From Medicago truncatula (Eukaryota > Streptophyta > Magnoliopsida > Fabales > Fabaceae), in the NCBI RefSeq assembly GCF_003473485.1, contig NC_053046.1, positions 34,363,332 to 34,427,331 of the forward strand: a DNA stretch of 64,000 nucleotides. The letters are read 5' to 3'. The notes beneath the pieces are model-generated. The model did not search any database. It saw only the letters and a list, made by a program, of their open reading frames with translations, and was not told the DNA's origin. Position numbers and translations under genes: made by a program. How positions within the stretch are numbered: position 1 is the stretch's first letter; every line of letters starts with the position of its first letter. Of this stretch, positions 23,220 to 34,273 are shown piece after piece.

Positions 23220-23460
23220 TCAGTTAATTAAGTTATCGTTGGGTTTTGTCATCGTTGTTAATTAAAATATCGTCGATTTTGATTTATTTGAATTGATAAT
23301 ATAAAATACAATCAAACTAATTGAATTATTCAAACTACTTTAGGTAATTTATTTTGTTTTTGAAAAATAACTAATTAATTAATTGATAGCTAAATTAATT
23401 AACATTAACATTTAACAACAAGTGGAGGATAGGGAGGAAACAACATCTTTTGTGTGAAAA
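23220..23460. repeat. Duplicated segment, partner at 19285-19500
   Basis: Non-coding paralogous copy, described with the first copy at 19285. Confidence 0.75.
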
Positions 23461-24690
23461 AAAAAGAAAGATATTTTTTCATGAATAAAGATACATAAAC
23501 ACCCTTTTCTCATACACATATTGTGCCACATGTTGCATTTTTATGTGGAGGTACAAGGGTGTATGTCCCCCTAAATATGTCTATGTATCATTGCTCTTTT
23601 TTCATTGACAAGCATTATTGCCATCCATCCATTAGACCACCACTGATGTGGCATCGTTTGTTTGGTGGAAATTAATTTAATTTAAATTAAAAAAAGAAAA
23701 CAATTAAATTAAAGAGAATGCTAATGAGTGTCCTTAGAACATTGGTTAAAGTGTTAAAATTAGCAAGTTTGCATACAAAAGTGGTGTAGTTATTGCTAAG
23801 ACAAAAGTAAAAATTTATATTTTCAAGACAAAGTTTCTACTAATGGATTCCTTAACCAATGCCCTTAGGGTATTTTTTGTTGTTGTTGAAAGAAGGATCC
23901 CTTAGAGCACTAGTAAGCAAGACCCTTAAATTAAAACAAAAACTAAGACAACCATTCCCATACGTATTCTCTCTTTCAGATTCCAATCACAATTCCATTT
24001 TGTTTCTTTCTCTTCAACTCTCACACATGGCTCTCTTTATCTGCATCACTCTCTAAAACTCCCACCACCGGCGTTGGAGGACAGACGGATCAGAGCGGAG
24101 GTGAGTAAGACGAGGTGGTGGTGGTGAGGACGGATGGGTATAAGCGGACCTGGCAGTGTGAGGGGCAAGATGAGCTCGTCGAAGAAGAGGATGCTGACTA
24201 ATTAGTATGAGTAGTGGTGAGGAGGACGATGGTGGGGAGAACAACAATGATGAGGAGGATGGTGGGTGATGGTGGTGTCATATATGAGGATGACCCGTGA
24301 TGAGATTTGAGGGTGAGAGCGACGGTAAACGGTGGTGGTCGATGATGTGGATGCATGAGAGAAGACACGGTGAAGAGGAGAGGTTGAGCATGCATGAGAT
24401 GGCGAAGAGAAAGAGAGGATGTCATATCTTTCAAAAAAAAAATTGAGTTGGCAATCTTTTAGAATATTTTATATTAAAGTGTGACGTGTGGAAGGGATGG
24501 CCCATAGGGATGCTCATGTATCACCACTAAAAAATACTCAATTTATGTAGAAGAAAGAAAAAGTAGAAAGTTTTTTTTTTTTTGTTTGCAAAATAAACAA
24601 AACTGAAGAGTGTCTTAGGGGATGACTAATGAGGCAATAAGATACATGGGTAAAAAAGGAATGTCATAAACATTGACATTTTTTTGTCAA
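23461..24690. other. Intergenic, no gene recognised
   Basis: The stretch at 24060-24430 is G- and GA-rich and gives low-complexity His/Pro/Ser/Thr frames on the minus strand. No domain is recognisable, and I do not call a gene. Confidence 0.5.
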
Positions 24691-24800
24691 ATACTCTAGT
24701 GACTAGAATTCACCTTTTAAGACAAATAAATGAGACGTTTGGTGTTCGAACCCCAGCCCATACATATAACAATGCATTATCTCTGTCAATTAAGTTATGC
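24691..24800 (+). repeat. tRNA-derived SINE-like relic
   Basis: CTAGTGACTAGAATTCACC followed about 35 nt later by GTGTTCGAACCCC resembles the A and B boxes of a Pol III promoter at tRNA-like spacing. A similar layout recurs near 30395 and 45465. The ends are not defined. Confidence 0.4.
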
Positions 24801-25194
24801 TCATGTTGACCTCTCCTTTTGCTTTTCTTCTCACACCATTGAAGACAACGAAAAGGAAAAGAAGTACGGTCCATGCTATTTTAATCTCCTCTATTTCTCA
24901 TCAAATTATCAAACAACATAAATGAAATGTCTGTCTTTAACCTCTCTCATCAACTTATCTATCCCCTAAGTCACCTAAAACAAACATACCATGAGATTAT
25001 GAGTCGTCCCTATATATATACTGAACTACTCAAATGGCTTTTTTCAGCATGATTTGACCTCAATTTCGGCTTAATTAATCATAGATTTGAGTTCTAAATA
25101 TCTTTAATACTCTCTTATTCTTTAAAAATACAATATAATTTTTTTTTAAAAACACTTGTAACTTTTGACCCACAATTATCATGTAAAATAGGAA

Positions 25195-25980
25195 GGTGGA
25201 TTCTAGGATGAGGGATCAATTAAGTCCTTCACCGGTGAAGCATGAAGAAATTACAGTTGAATTTAATCAATGGATAGATTCATTCAAAATAAAATTGAGA
25301 GTATCTTTACTGTTTCACACACAATCTGTCCCTCCCTTCTTCCTCCTACGTTCCATACTTCCATCACCCCTCATCTTCATTTTTTTCTCAATTCTCAGCA
25401 TGCATCTAATTTAAACAACTTCCAAAATCATACATACACCCATTTATTATTATAGATCTACAATATCTAAAGCACCCCTTAATTTGATAACTATGAAAAT
25501 AACCGTAATTCATTGCCTGAAGTAGGATTCAATCTTCAAGGGAACAAATTCTACTTTTGCCAACACCTGTTCAATCTCGAAAACGTACCACAAGTAAATT
25601 CATTGAATAAAACATGTTTGGGTTTTCTTGATTTGTCTTTTTTTAATAATAATAATAATTTTGTTGGATCATGCATGCTCAAAATTTTGGTTGAGTTCAA
25701 CATTGCCATGAAATTTAATCCAATAATGATTTCGATAACCCTAATTTGTGATAAAAGAAAAAAATATAGGAAGAAATATTGTAGAGTAGAACTTCAAGAA
25801 ATACAATGGAGGAGAAATGGTGAGAGAGAAGCGTTGATATGAGACAAAATTGTGTGTGGGAAGGTGTAGATGCTCTCATTTTTATTTTTGACAAATATGA
25901 TCCATTGATTAAATCCAACTGTAATTTCTTCATGCTTCACCGGTGAGGGACTTGATTGATCCCTCATCCTAGAATTCACC
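25195..25980. mobile_element. Non-autonomous Mutator-like element (MULE), 786 bp
   Basis: Terminal inverted repeats of about 120-130 bp start GGTGGATTCTAGGATGAGGG (left) and GGTGAATTCTAGGATGAGGG (right, reverse complement). The element is flanked by a perfect 9-bp duplication AAATAGGAA at 25186-25194 and 25981-25989, the length typical of Mutator elements. The interior (about 25330-25855) shows no transposase. The frame at 25513-25842 is open but unrecognised. Confidence 0.9.
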
Positions 25981-26030
25981 AAATAGGAAAGCTATAATTA
26001 TAATCTTTTTTCTCTCTTTTAATAAAAGTT

Positions 26031-26390
26031 GTGTTTTTTTTTTTTGACTTAATAGCAGTTTTGACCCTCTAAATATCATGAAGTTGCGATTTTGACCTTC
26101 TAACAAAATAAAAATCCAGCCTCCTAGATACTGCCCCTTTTGCAGTTTTGGCCCCCCGGATCAATTTTGACAAAGTCAATGCTAACGTGGACGCCACGTG
26201 TGTAATTTTTTTTTTAATTATTAAATAAATAAAAAATTACACACGTGGTGTCCATGTCGGCATTGACTTGATCAAAACTGCAAAAGGGGAAGTACTTAGA
26301 GGGCTGAATTATATTTTATTTTGTTAGGGGTATAAAATTGCAACTACCTGATACTTAGGGAACCAAAATTGCTATTAAACTTTTTTTTTT
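26031..26390. repeat. Foldback element (long hairpin)
   Basis: Two arms of about 165 nt pair imperfectly: AATAGCAGTTTTGACC on the left against GGAACCAAAATTGCTATT on the right. Near the apex, CCACGTGTGTAATTTTT meets AAAAATTACACACGTGG (about 26195-26249). The structure is typical of a foldback MITE. No flanking duplication was identified. Confidence 0.75.
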
Positions 26391-27270
26391 ATAGAGATCT
26401 ATTTTTACTATGAAAATTGAACCTCTAAATTCATAAAAACGACCCGCCAACAATATCATCACCCTCACGCGAGAATGTCTCACATGTTTGTGCTTGCACC
26501 ATCCTAAATTACTAATAGAAAACGTTTGATTACTATATTATCTAAAAGACTTACGATACAAGGAACCAACACTAAATCTCATTACCACTCTCCAACTAAT
26601 CAAATCAGGGCTTTCAAACAGTTAATTTTAAAAATAAATCACCGCTGAGCACTTGTTTAGTAGAGACAGACTGTAGAGTATACCCCTGATATGAATCACC
26701 GTTTAAGTTGTATAATGTAACGTTGATTTGAACAAATAAAAAAGAAAGCACCGTAACACCGACCAAACCATGCATGTTTCCTTTCCTACGCGAATGAATG
26801 GTAGAAAAACGCACGCGTGAATGAAGTTGGCAACGCGCACTAGTAGTAATAGTGCAAGTACAACTACTACTACAAAACAAAACCCACACAACATGACCAT
26901 GCAAATCTATACCAGATCAGCACACCACCGACCAGTTGACTCATTCATTCCCATCACGCTAGCTGTTCAAACATTCAACCCTCTCTTACAGTCTTACTAC
27001 GACAACTACTCCTACTTCCCCTCCAAGTTAAATTTAATTTAATAACCCTTTATCTTTATTTCAAAATTATACCTCTATTTCTCTCTTTCAACGTTCAACG
27101 TTCAAACCACACGTTAACAAAACCAAAAAAATAACACTTAATAAACCCTTTATCATATTCATTTTTTCTCTTGTTTGAAACATTCTCAATAAACTATTCC
27201 TCTCTTCTTAGTCTTACTTTGCTCCCTTTGACCCCGTGTGTCAAACAAGACAACCCTCTTTTAACTCTCC
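26391..27270. other. Upstream region of the U-box gene
   Basis: No coding sequence is supported. The frames near 26614-27042 overlap on both strands and have no domain. Confidence 0.5.
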
Positions 27271-27274
27271 ATTT

Positions 27275-27378
27275 CTATATATTAACAACTCATTTTCCTT
27301 CATCATTCATCATACTCACAATAACAAAAACAACAACAACAATAACAAACGATCAAAAACATCATCAAAAACCACAAA
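27275..27378 (+). promoter_or_regulatory. Probable TATA box and 5-prime leader of the U-box gene
   Basis: CTATATATTA at 27275-27284 lies about 95-100 bp upstream of the ATG at 27379. The leader is rich in CAA (AACAACAACAATAAC) and ends AACCACAAAATGG, a good plant start context. The TATA assignment is inferred from position. Confidence 0.5.
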
Positions 27379-28707
27379 ATGGTTTTATCATGGACAAAAG
27401 GTAGTAGGGTTTTCCGTCGTGCAAGAAAAGGAAAAGAGTTACTATCAAATTCATGCAACGATTTACAAGTGGAGATAGCAATTCCAACTCATTTTCGTTG
27501 TCCAGTAACACTAGACTTAATGAAAGACCCCGTTACACTTTCAACCGGCATAACCTACGACAGAGACAGCATCGAAAAATGGTTTGAATCAGGTAACAAC
27601 TCATGTCCGGTTACAAAAACAGAGTTAACATCCTTTGACATCGTACCAAATCACTCTCTACGTAGAATGATTCAAGATTGGTGTGTTCAACACCGTTCCT
27701 ATGGCGTCGAAAGAATCCCAACTCCACGTATTCCAGTAACTCGTTATGAAGTTACTGATACGTGTAGTAGGATTCTTTCGGCAGCGCAACAAGGAGATGA
27801 GAGCAAGTGTTTTGAATTGGTGAGAAAGATAAAGGGTTGGGGAAAAGAGAGTGAGAGGAACAAGAAGGTTATAGTTTCAAATGGTGTTTCTCTTGTTCTT
27901 GCTAAGGTTTTTGATTCTTTCTCACGTGGTTTGATTGAGAAGAACGTTGTTCTTTTGGAAGAGATTTTGGAAGTGCTGACATGGATGCGTCCTCTTTCTG
28001 AAGAGAGTAGATTTGTCTTTTTGGGATCTTCAAATTCTTTGAGTTGTTTGGTTTGGTTCTTAAATGATCAACAAAAAATTTCAACCAGGCAAAATGCTTC
28101 TTTGTTGCTTAAGGAAATGAATGTTGAGTCATTGGCAAAAATTGAAGGGATTGTTGAATCTTTGGTCAACATGGTTAAGGTTAATGTTGAGATTGGGAGT
28201 GCTTCTACAAAAGCATGTTTATCAACAATTTTTCATTTGGTTTACTCATCAAAGAGTAAAAAAGTGATTTTGGAGAGGTTTGTTGAATTGGGTTTGGTTT
28301 CAATTTTATTGGAGATTCTTGTTGATGCTGAAAAAGGAGTTTGTGAGAAAGCTTTAGGTGTGTTGAATTGTCTTTGTGATAGTAAAAATGGGGTGCAAAT
28401 AGCAAAGTCAAATGCTTTGACTTTGCCTCTTGTTATTAAGAAGCTTTTGAGGGTTTCTGAATTGAGTTCTAGTTTTGTTGTTTCTATTGTTTACAAGATT
28501 TGTGACAAGGCTGAGGAAGGTATTTTGATTGAGGCAATTCAACTTGGGATGTTTCAGAAACTACTTGTTTTGTTGCAAGTAGGTTGTGCTGAGAGTACCA
28601 AGGAGAAAGCTACTGAATTGTTGAAATTGTTGAACGGTTATAAAAGCAAAGCAGAGTGTGTTGATTCATCATCATTGGATTTCACACACCTTAAGAAGCC
28701 ATTCTAA
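27379..28707 (+). CDS. U-box/ARM-repeat E3 ubiquitin ligase (PUB20/21-like)
   Basis: Intact single-exon gene of 442 aa. A basic N-terminus (about residues 1-30) precedes a U-box at about 35-105: IPTHFRCPVTLDLMKDPVTL, then GITYDRDSIEKWFE, CPVTK and NHSLRRMIQDWC. The rest (about 115-430) is Leu-rich helical sequence with ARM-like repeats. U-box proteins of this layout recruit charged E2 enzymes through the U-box and bind targets through ARM repeats. In plants the PUB20-PUB25 group is often tied to immune and stress signalling. That is family knowledge; the substrate here is unknown. Length and single-exon structure fit the PUB20/21 type. No defect is seen. Confidence 0.95.
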   Translation: MVLSWTKGSRVFRRARKGKELLSNSCNDLQVEIAIPTHFRCPVTLDLMKDPVTLSTGITYDRDSIEKWFESGNNSCPVTKTELTSFDIVPNHSLRRMIQDWCVQHRSYGVERIPTPRIPVTRYEVTDTCSRILSAAQQGDESKCFELVRKIKGWGKESERNKKVIVSNGVSLVLAKVFDSFSRGLIEKNVVLLEEILEVLTWMRPLSEESRFVFLGSSNSLSCLVWFLNDQQKISTRQNASLLLKEMNVESLAKIEGIVESLVNMVKVNVEIGSASTKACLSTIFHLVYSSKSKKVILERFVELGLVSILLEILVDAEKGVCEKALGVLNCLCDSKNGVQIAKSNALTLPLVIKKLLRVSELSSSFVVSIVYKICDKAEEGILIEAIQLGMFQKLLVLLQVGCAESTKEKATELLKLLNGYKSKAECVDSSSLDFTHLKKPF

Positions 28708-29924
28708 TTTATCTATAAGGACTAAAGATGACATTAGATTTCCCTTTTGTTTTTCTTTTTTTGTATATTGTCTTAAACAGAATATACTCTTGTACAAAGT
28801 TACACAGTCACATATACAAGGACACAAATTGTGTCTCCAACATTCAATTGAACTTTTACATTTCAATTATTTTTATGGAAGTTTTGATTTGATTCATACA
28901 GATTGTGACAATTTTTTATGCTTATCCTTTCCTATAAACAATGCTTGCCGATTTGGTTTATATTTGTACACATTTCATTCACACATTAATCTTTACACCA
29001 TATTAAAAAACCGTCAAATTCGTTTATGTCATTGTAAGTCACTCTCAAATTAACCTATAACTCTGCTAATATTTCAAAATAGTTTTTGTTTTCACCAATT
29101 GTTTCTCGGTCATATCCCTCCATTAATATTCGTCATGTAACAAAAATATAAAGACAATGATCTAACTTAGAAACGTTTGATAAAGACAAGATTAATTTAA
29201 AATATTTTGAGTACTATTTGAGATTGAATGACTTTCTTTTAAAAAGAAACTATATTTGGGACTTTTATCTTGTAAGTACCAAATTGTCTCTTTATAACTA
29301 TTACACTCTCTAATTTTAAATATAAAAGCCAATATATCAATAAAATTTAATGTGTTTGGTCCTATCGCAGGAAAAATTCAATTGTCTATTTTTATTTTTT
29401 CTTAGAGACCTAATAATTATTTCTTTTTATAGGATGGTTTAGGTAGAGACCAAATTGTCTTTTTTTTTTATGGACTAAAAGTAACCTATATTTTTCTTAG
29501 GGACTAAATTGGACTTTGCAATTTTTTCTGAGGGTCTACAATAAGTCTTTGACTATAAATTATAAATTTGCATTGATTTTTTTTCCGTTGGCTATTGATA
29601 AATATGAGAGCCTGGACATCAATATTGAGATTAATGGGTAGACATCCAAAAACCTGATATTGTTGGAGGAACATATAAAACCATGGGATATATGTTTCTC
29701 TGTTTTTTAGAGTGAGTGAATGTGGAAACAAGTTAGCTAATGAGTTTTTGATTCTCCTTCTTTACATAGCAAAAGATTAACCGTGGGTGATTTCTATTAA
29801 TAAACCACCCAAACATACACACATATCAATTGAGCTTACTTTCCTTCAATTTCATGTACTTGCAATGCTCTCCCAATCATTTTGAGTGTTTGTAATTTTT
29901 TTTTTAAATTCAAACATCTTCATT
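28708..29924. other. 3-prime flank of the U-box gene, no feature recognised
   Basis: AT-rich DNA. Repeated GGGACTAAATT-type phrases near 29330-29530 suggest an old MITE without definable ends. Confidence 0.45.
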
Positions 29925-29929
29925 AGATA

Positions 29930-30364
29930 ATAGAAGTGTTACAGACAGTAGGAATTGCAATAACAGGAAAAGCATATCCATTCCATGACTTACAACCAAC
30001 TTGCATAACATAGCCAACAAACCTATATGCTAATCCATTTAAATCTCTAGAAACAATTAACTGACACACTATTAAATTCATTCATAAGTACCTTACAATC
30101 TAGAAATATCAAAGCAATACAAGCAAGTGAATTTGACCCTCTACAACACTCAACAACAGCAAGAGCATCATATTGAATAATGATGTCCTGAAGGCCTCTT
30201 TCCTTAGCTAAATTGAGACACCATCGAATGGCTAATGTTTCTGCCATGACAGGATCTGTTATCAGCTCCTCTTTCTTGCAAGTTGAGAAAAAGATGTTAT
30301 CTGGAGCAACCTTAAACACGCAGCCATAAGTGGTGTATCCCTTCAGAAATTTTTTATTTATCAT
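29930..30364 (-). pseudogene. LINE RNase H domain fragment
   Basis: The minus frame from 30364 reads as the plant non-LTR retrotransposon RNase H (RVT_3 type) domain: AETLAIRWCLNLAKERGL, DIIIQYDALAVVECC, then MNEFNSVSV. After a frameshift near 30060, SRDLNGLAYRF continues in another frame. The reverse transcriptase and endonuclease are absent, so this is a truncated 3-prime relic. Confidence 0.75.
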
Positions 30365-30394
30365 GACTCACTTCAATTTTTATTTATTTCAGGT

Positions 30395-30480
30395 CAAATA
30401 ATCTAGTGGTTAAAAATTCACTTATAAGATGAATAAATGAAAAATACAAAGTTCAAATTTCAACTCCTATATATTGAATA
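30395..30480 (+). repeat. SINE-like relic
   Basis: CTAGTGGTTAAAAATTCACT, then AAGTTCAAATTTCAACTCC, has the same A-box/B-box layout as the copies near 24691 and 45465, but the B box is degenerate. Confidence 0.35.
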
Positions 30481-30496
30481 CAATATCCATACCAAT

Positions 30497-30829
30497 CAGG
30501 GGGCGAAACTAAGAAGAACCATGGGGTAGCATTGGCTACCCCAAATTTTTTTATTTTATTTGAATAAATAAGTATAATTTATATTTAACTATCCCAAAAA
30601 TATATATTTAGCTACCTCAACTAAGTTTATTTGTCATAAGTTAACTTGATAGATTTATTTCATCTTATTTTTTAGAGTTTATGTTATTTTAGCAACTACA
30701 AAGAGAATTTTGTTAGCAAGAAAACATAAAATAGAGAATATATTTCTTGCAAATTACTTGTTGCTTACAATTAAAAAGAAACCGTTTATATTTGACCCCC
30801 TCGTAAAAAAGTTGCTAGGTTCGCCGCTG
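30497..30829. mobile_element. hAT-like MITE, 333 bp
   Basis: The ends CAGGGGGCGAAAC and, reverse-complemented, CAGCGGCGAACC form a CA-starting inverted repeat typical of hAT elements. The flanking 8-mers ATACCAAT and CTATCAAT match at 6 of 8 positions, fitting a decayed 8-bp duplication. It has no coding capacity. Confidence 0.6.
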
Positions 30830-30837
30830 CTATCAAT

Positions 30838-32430
30838 GATGTTGTCCTCGATTCTTTTGTGTTAACTATCTAATATCACATTCTATTTTAGGCTACACAT
30901 TAGATTTAGACTAACTATTTATAACATGCTTGTAGGAGAATATAACTAAAAGATAATTGATATTTATAGCGACAAATTGCCAAGCGAAAATTTCACGATG
31001 GTCAATTTGTTAAATACCTTTCCTAAATTATAACCACATCCTCCCTTGATTTCCGGTCAAGAAGCAATTTAATTGGCCGGCACCTTTTCGTGATCAGCTC
31101 GGGATAATATTCATTGAGATGTATAGCAATGCTCTAACTAAAATGACACCGGATGAAAATTAACAAGTTCTCCCAAATTACTTGGTGGTAACATTCCCTA
31201 GCATAACTGCTATTGTTGATAACGATGTTGTTGTTGCATTTTTTATTTTTCTAAACGATCATAGCTGAACATAGTCACGCAAACAAATCAGTAAAATATA
31301 TTTAAGTTGAATTCATTACTCTAAGTTCAAAAGTACACGTCCACAAAACATAGTTTTAATAAAACAGTAATGCTATATCTCGTGTAGACAATTCACGAGA
31401 AGTGTTGGAAAATTTATTGAATAGTTTGCGTTTAGTCCATGCATATATTTGGTCTTGATAACAACCATTTTCCTACTTTTTTTGGTTAAAAATTTTCACT
31501 CAAGTATGAGCTTTGGCTTTGGTGTATGTGTGTATGAAGCACTATGATAGAGGAGTGAGATATCATAAGAGTGATGGTTAAGTTTACGTGGGTGCTTGCA
31601 AGAATTTCCTAAAGAGTATTGGCTTTGAGATTAGCTGCACTAGGTAACCGATCTACTTGCTCAATGTTTTGACTTGCCAGAGTCAAATTCAGGATCGTAT
31701 CTGAGGCAAGAGTAGGAGGGTGATCGTCCTAGACCCCAAAATATAAGTTTAAAATTTGGACCTCAAAATATAAAATTAAGGGTTCATTAAGTAAAAAAAA
31801 TATTACAGAATGCTAAAACTATATACATTTTAATTGAAAAATGACATATTAGGGAATTGAATATCGCATTTCCTAACGTAATAAAAACTATCATCTTCAA
31901 GAAAATTATTTTCACACTTTAGAAATTCATTCTTTTTTTGATATATACTTATCAGTTAAAGCCTAAATTGTAGGTTTATGCGTAAGCCACCTGAATCTTA
32001 TAAATGACTCTAGTCAAATTCGATAAGTTTAATTGCTCTCTAATTTTTAATAAATACTAAAATTTCTCCCTTACATTTTCAAATTAAAAAACCACTCGAG
32101 GGAACAACTTACCAATAAAAAATTGGGTCCGCCTACTAAAATACACAAATAGATTAATTTAAAGCATGAATTTGATGATAACCATACTAAACAAATTATG
32201 ATTCCAGAAATGTAGTAATTTATAATTGTTTTATTCCCAATAATAACAGATGAGAGAATTGAGCTCATTAAACATATATGATATGGTAATATAATATATT
32301 TCCACTTGCAAGCATGGAGTAAAAGCGTTGTCGCTCTCATAACTAAACTAAATTGAATATATTTCTACTCTGTTAAAATAAGAATCACATAATGATACAA
32401 TCAACATTATTTTTGCTAGAAAAATAACTT
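30838..32430. other. Intergenic, no gene recognised
   Basis: AT-rich. 31690-32130 contains phrases (ACCCCAAAATATAAGTTT, GGGTCCGCCTACT) typical of degenerate MITEs, but no ends are defined. Confidence 0.45.
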
Positions 32431-32439
32431 TAGCTACAT

Positions 32440-32745
32440 CTATGATGATGGGCTAGGTGAAGGTGAATCAGGCGATTCAGCAGGTGAATTTGGTGATTCA
32501 AGAGGCGAATTGGACGATCTAGGATGAGAATTTCGCGATTCAGACGGTGAACTTGGTGATGCTGGAGGCAAAGTGGGTGATTCAGGAGGTGAGCTTGGTG
32601 ATTCTTGAGGTGGACTAGACATTTTAGGATTTGGAGGTGTACTTGGTGTATCCGGCCATTCAAGTATGTCGGGCCATCCAGGAATAATTGGAATATCGGG
32701 CCATCCAGGTATGATTGGAATATCGGGCCATCCATGTATGTCTTG
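32440..32745 (-). CDS. Candidate proline-rich exon, gene unrecognised
   Basis: The minus frame starting near 32745 reads HPCQDIHGWPDIPIIP, repeats GWPDIPIIP, then GWPDILEWPDTPSTPP, and then a Pro/Ser tail of SPPESP-type units ending SPSPSPSS before the stop at 32440-32442. The periodic protein pattern is preserved with no stop, which argues for past or present selection. The first internal ATG (32622) would cut the GWPDIP repeats, so an upstream exon is likely; a possible acceptor TTGTCAAG lies just upstream. I found no first exon or signal peptide. It may be a cell-wall proline-rich protein or a pseudogene fragment. Confidence 0.4.
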   Translation of the reverse strand, partial: QDIHGWPDIPIIPGWPDIPIIPGWPDILEWPDTPSTPPNPKMSSPPQESPSSPPESPTLPPASPSSPSESRNSHPRSSNSPLESPNSPAESPDSPSPSPSS

Positions 32746-33032
32746 ACAAGGATGAATTAATTACAAATTTTTAAAGCATAAAAAACTATAAAAAAATGGA
32801 AAATTTCGACATAAAAATTGAATTATGAATTTATTAAACAATTCATAATTAATTTTTCTCTCGTTTAAAAACTTTAAAATTTAATGGTGTAGGTCCTTAT
32901 GATGTTATAAACATGATAAAAAAAAAATTAGAGAATGAAACTTGACCCATAAGTATATGCTTACTCGAAATAAAATTTCAATTTTCCATGTTTTAGTTGA
33001 AAAATCAAAATATATCGAGGCATAGTAAGTAG

Positions 33033-33545
33033 GGGTGGGAACAAGTTAGGCCTACGATGGCCTACGACATAGCCTATTTAAAGCCTAGATCAACCCAACT
33101 CGTTTAATAAAAAGGTTAGACTAAAACTTTTTTACGAAGTCTATTTAATTAAATAGGCGAGGCTAAAGCTTACAAAAAAGCCTATTAAACCCGTTTGGCC
33201 GACTTATTAAGCATTTTATCTATAATATACTTCCATTATTGACATTGTTGAAGTTTTTTCTCAAACCTAAGCCTTCATATGATTTGGTTATTTAGTAGCA
33301 TACGTATTAGTGTGATTAGGGTTGTGTAAGATTTTGTTATTTAATAACAGACCTATTTATGTGTGTTTAGGCCTTCATGAGTTTTACCTATTTAGTAGTA
33401 TGCTTATAGATATTGTTAGACTGTAGTGTAAAATAAACTTTTAAATAAGCTTTTATGCTTCATCAAACCTTTAAAAAGGTCAGACAAAATTTAAAAAATG
33501 AATATATGATAGATAATAGGCATACAAAATCTGGTCCGACCTATA
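33033..33545. repeat. Degenerate hAT-like MITE relic
   Basis: It starts AGGGGTGGGAACAAGTTAGGCC and contains repeated GGCCTACGA, AGCCTATTTA and GGTCAGAC motifs, a pattern common in legume MITEs. The right end near GGTCCGACCTATATTATTTT is approximate. Confidence 0.4.
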
Positions 33546-33689
33546 TTATTTTCACTCATAACAACATTAAGAATGCTACAAAAAAAACTCAAAATTCCGT
33601 TTCTAGATAGAAATTTTCTTCCTTCTTGAAATCTTTTAATTTTATGCCAATATTAAATTTTTCAACTAAGAATCATTTTTTCAGTTTTC

Positions 33690-34273
33690 ATACACTTCCC
33701 TCTCTCTCTCTCCTCCTCCTCCTCAAAGAACTTCACCGTCACCATCCATCGCCTCTCTCTCTCTCTCTCTCTCTCACAACTTTTTTGATATCCATCGCCC
33801 TCCCTCGCCGTCGCCGGAGACTCTTCTGAATCAGGGTTTAAATTGGGGTTTAATGGTCAGCCCCTTCCTATACGAAAGTTGGATCGGAGACACTGTCTGA
33901 CCTCAACTAACCGCCGGAAATTTCGCCGGAGTTGGTCATCGGCCTCCAGAAACTGTAAGAATTCCTTCACATTTTCTTCTGTAGCGCGCGAATCAATGGT
34001 CTAATTGTGTTACTAATAGATATGAATCAATCCTCAATACATGTAATTTACTTACTTTTACATATTCCAATCAATGGTTCCGAAACATTTATCTTTCTGT
34101 TACAATGAATGAAGAACTAATTTATCTCTGTATGAAAATGTCACATCAATTTGAGTTTTATTTTTGTCAGGGACGTGCCCCAGAAAATTCTGAAGGATCA
34201 AATTGGGTTAACTTTTCATTAACTATATAAAAACGGTATTGTTGAGTTTCTTCGTTAAATACAACATTCCAGC
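33690..34273 (+). promoter_or_regulatory. ALG8 5-prime leader with CT repeats and likely UTR intron
   Basis: CT-rich microsatellites (about 33698-33722 and 33751-33776) precede GC-richer sequence with CGCCGTCGCCGGAG, typical of a plant 5-prime UTR. A donor GAAACT|GTAAGA near 33957 and an acceptor CATTCCAG at 34265-34272 would splice the leader directly to the start codon. The intron is inferred. Confidence 0.5.

Noticed and set aside
24053..24434. Minus-strand His/Pro/Thr-rich frames
   Set aside because: They are products of GA/GT-rich low-complexity DNA with no domain or periodic unit.
25513..25842. 109-codon frame inside the MULE
   Set aside because: No recognisable domain. It may be a captured fragment, but the sequence alone does not show it.
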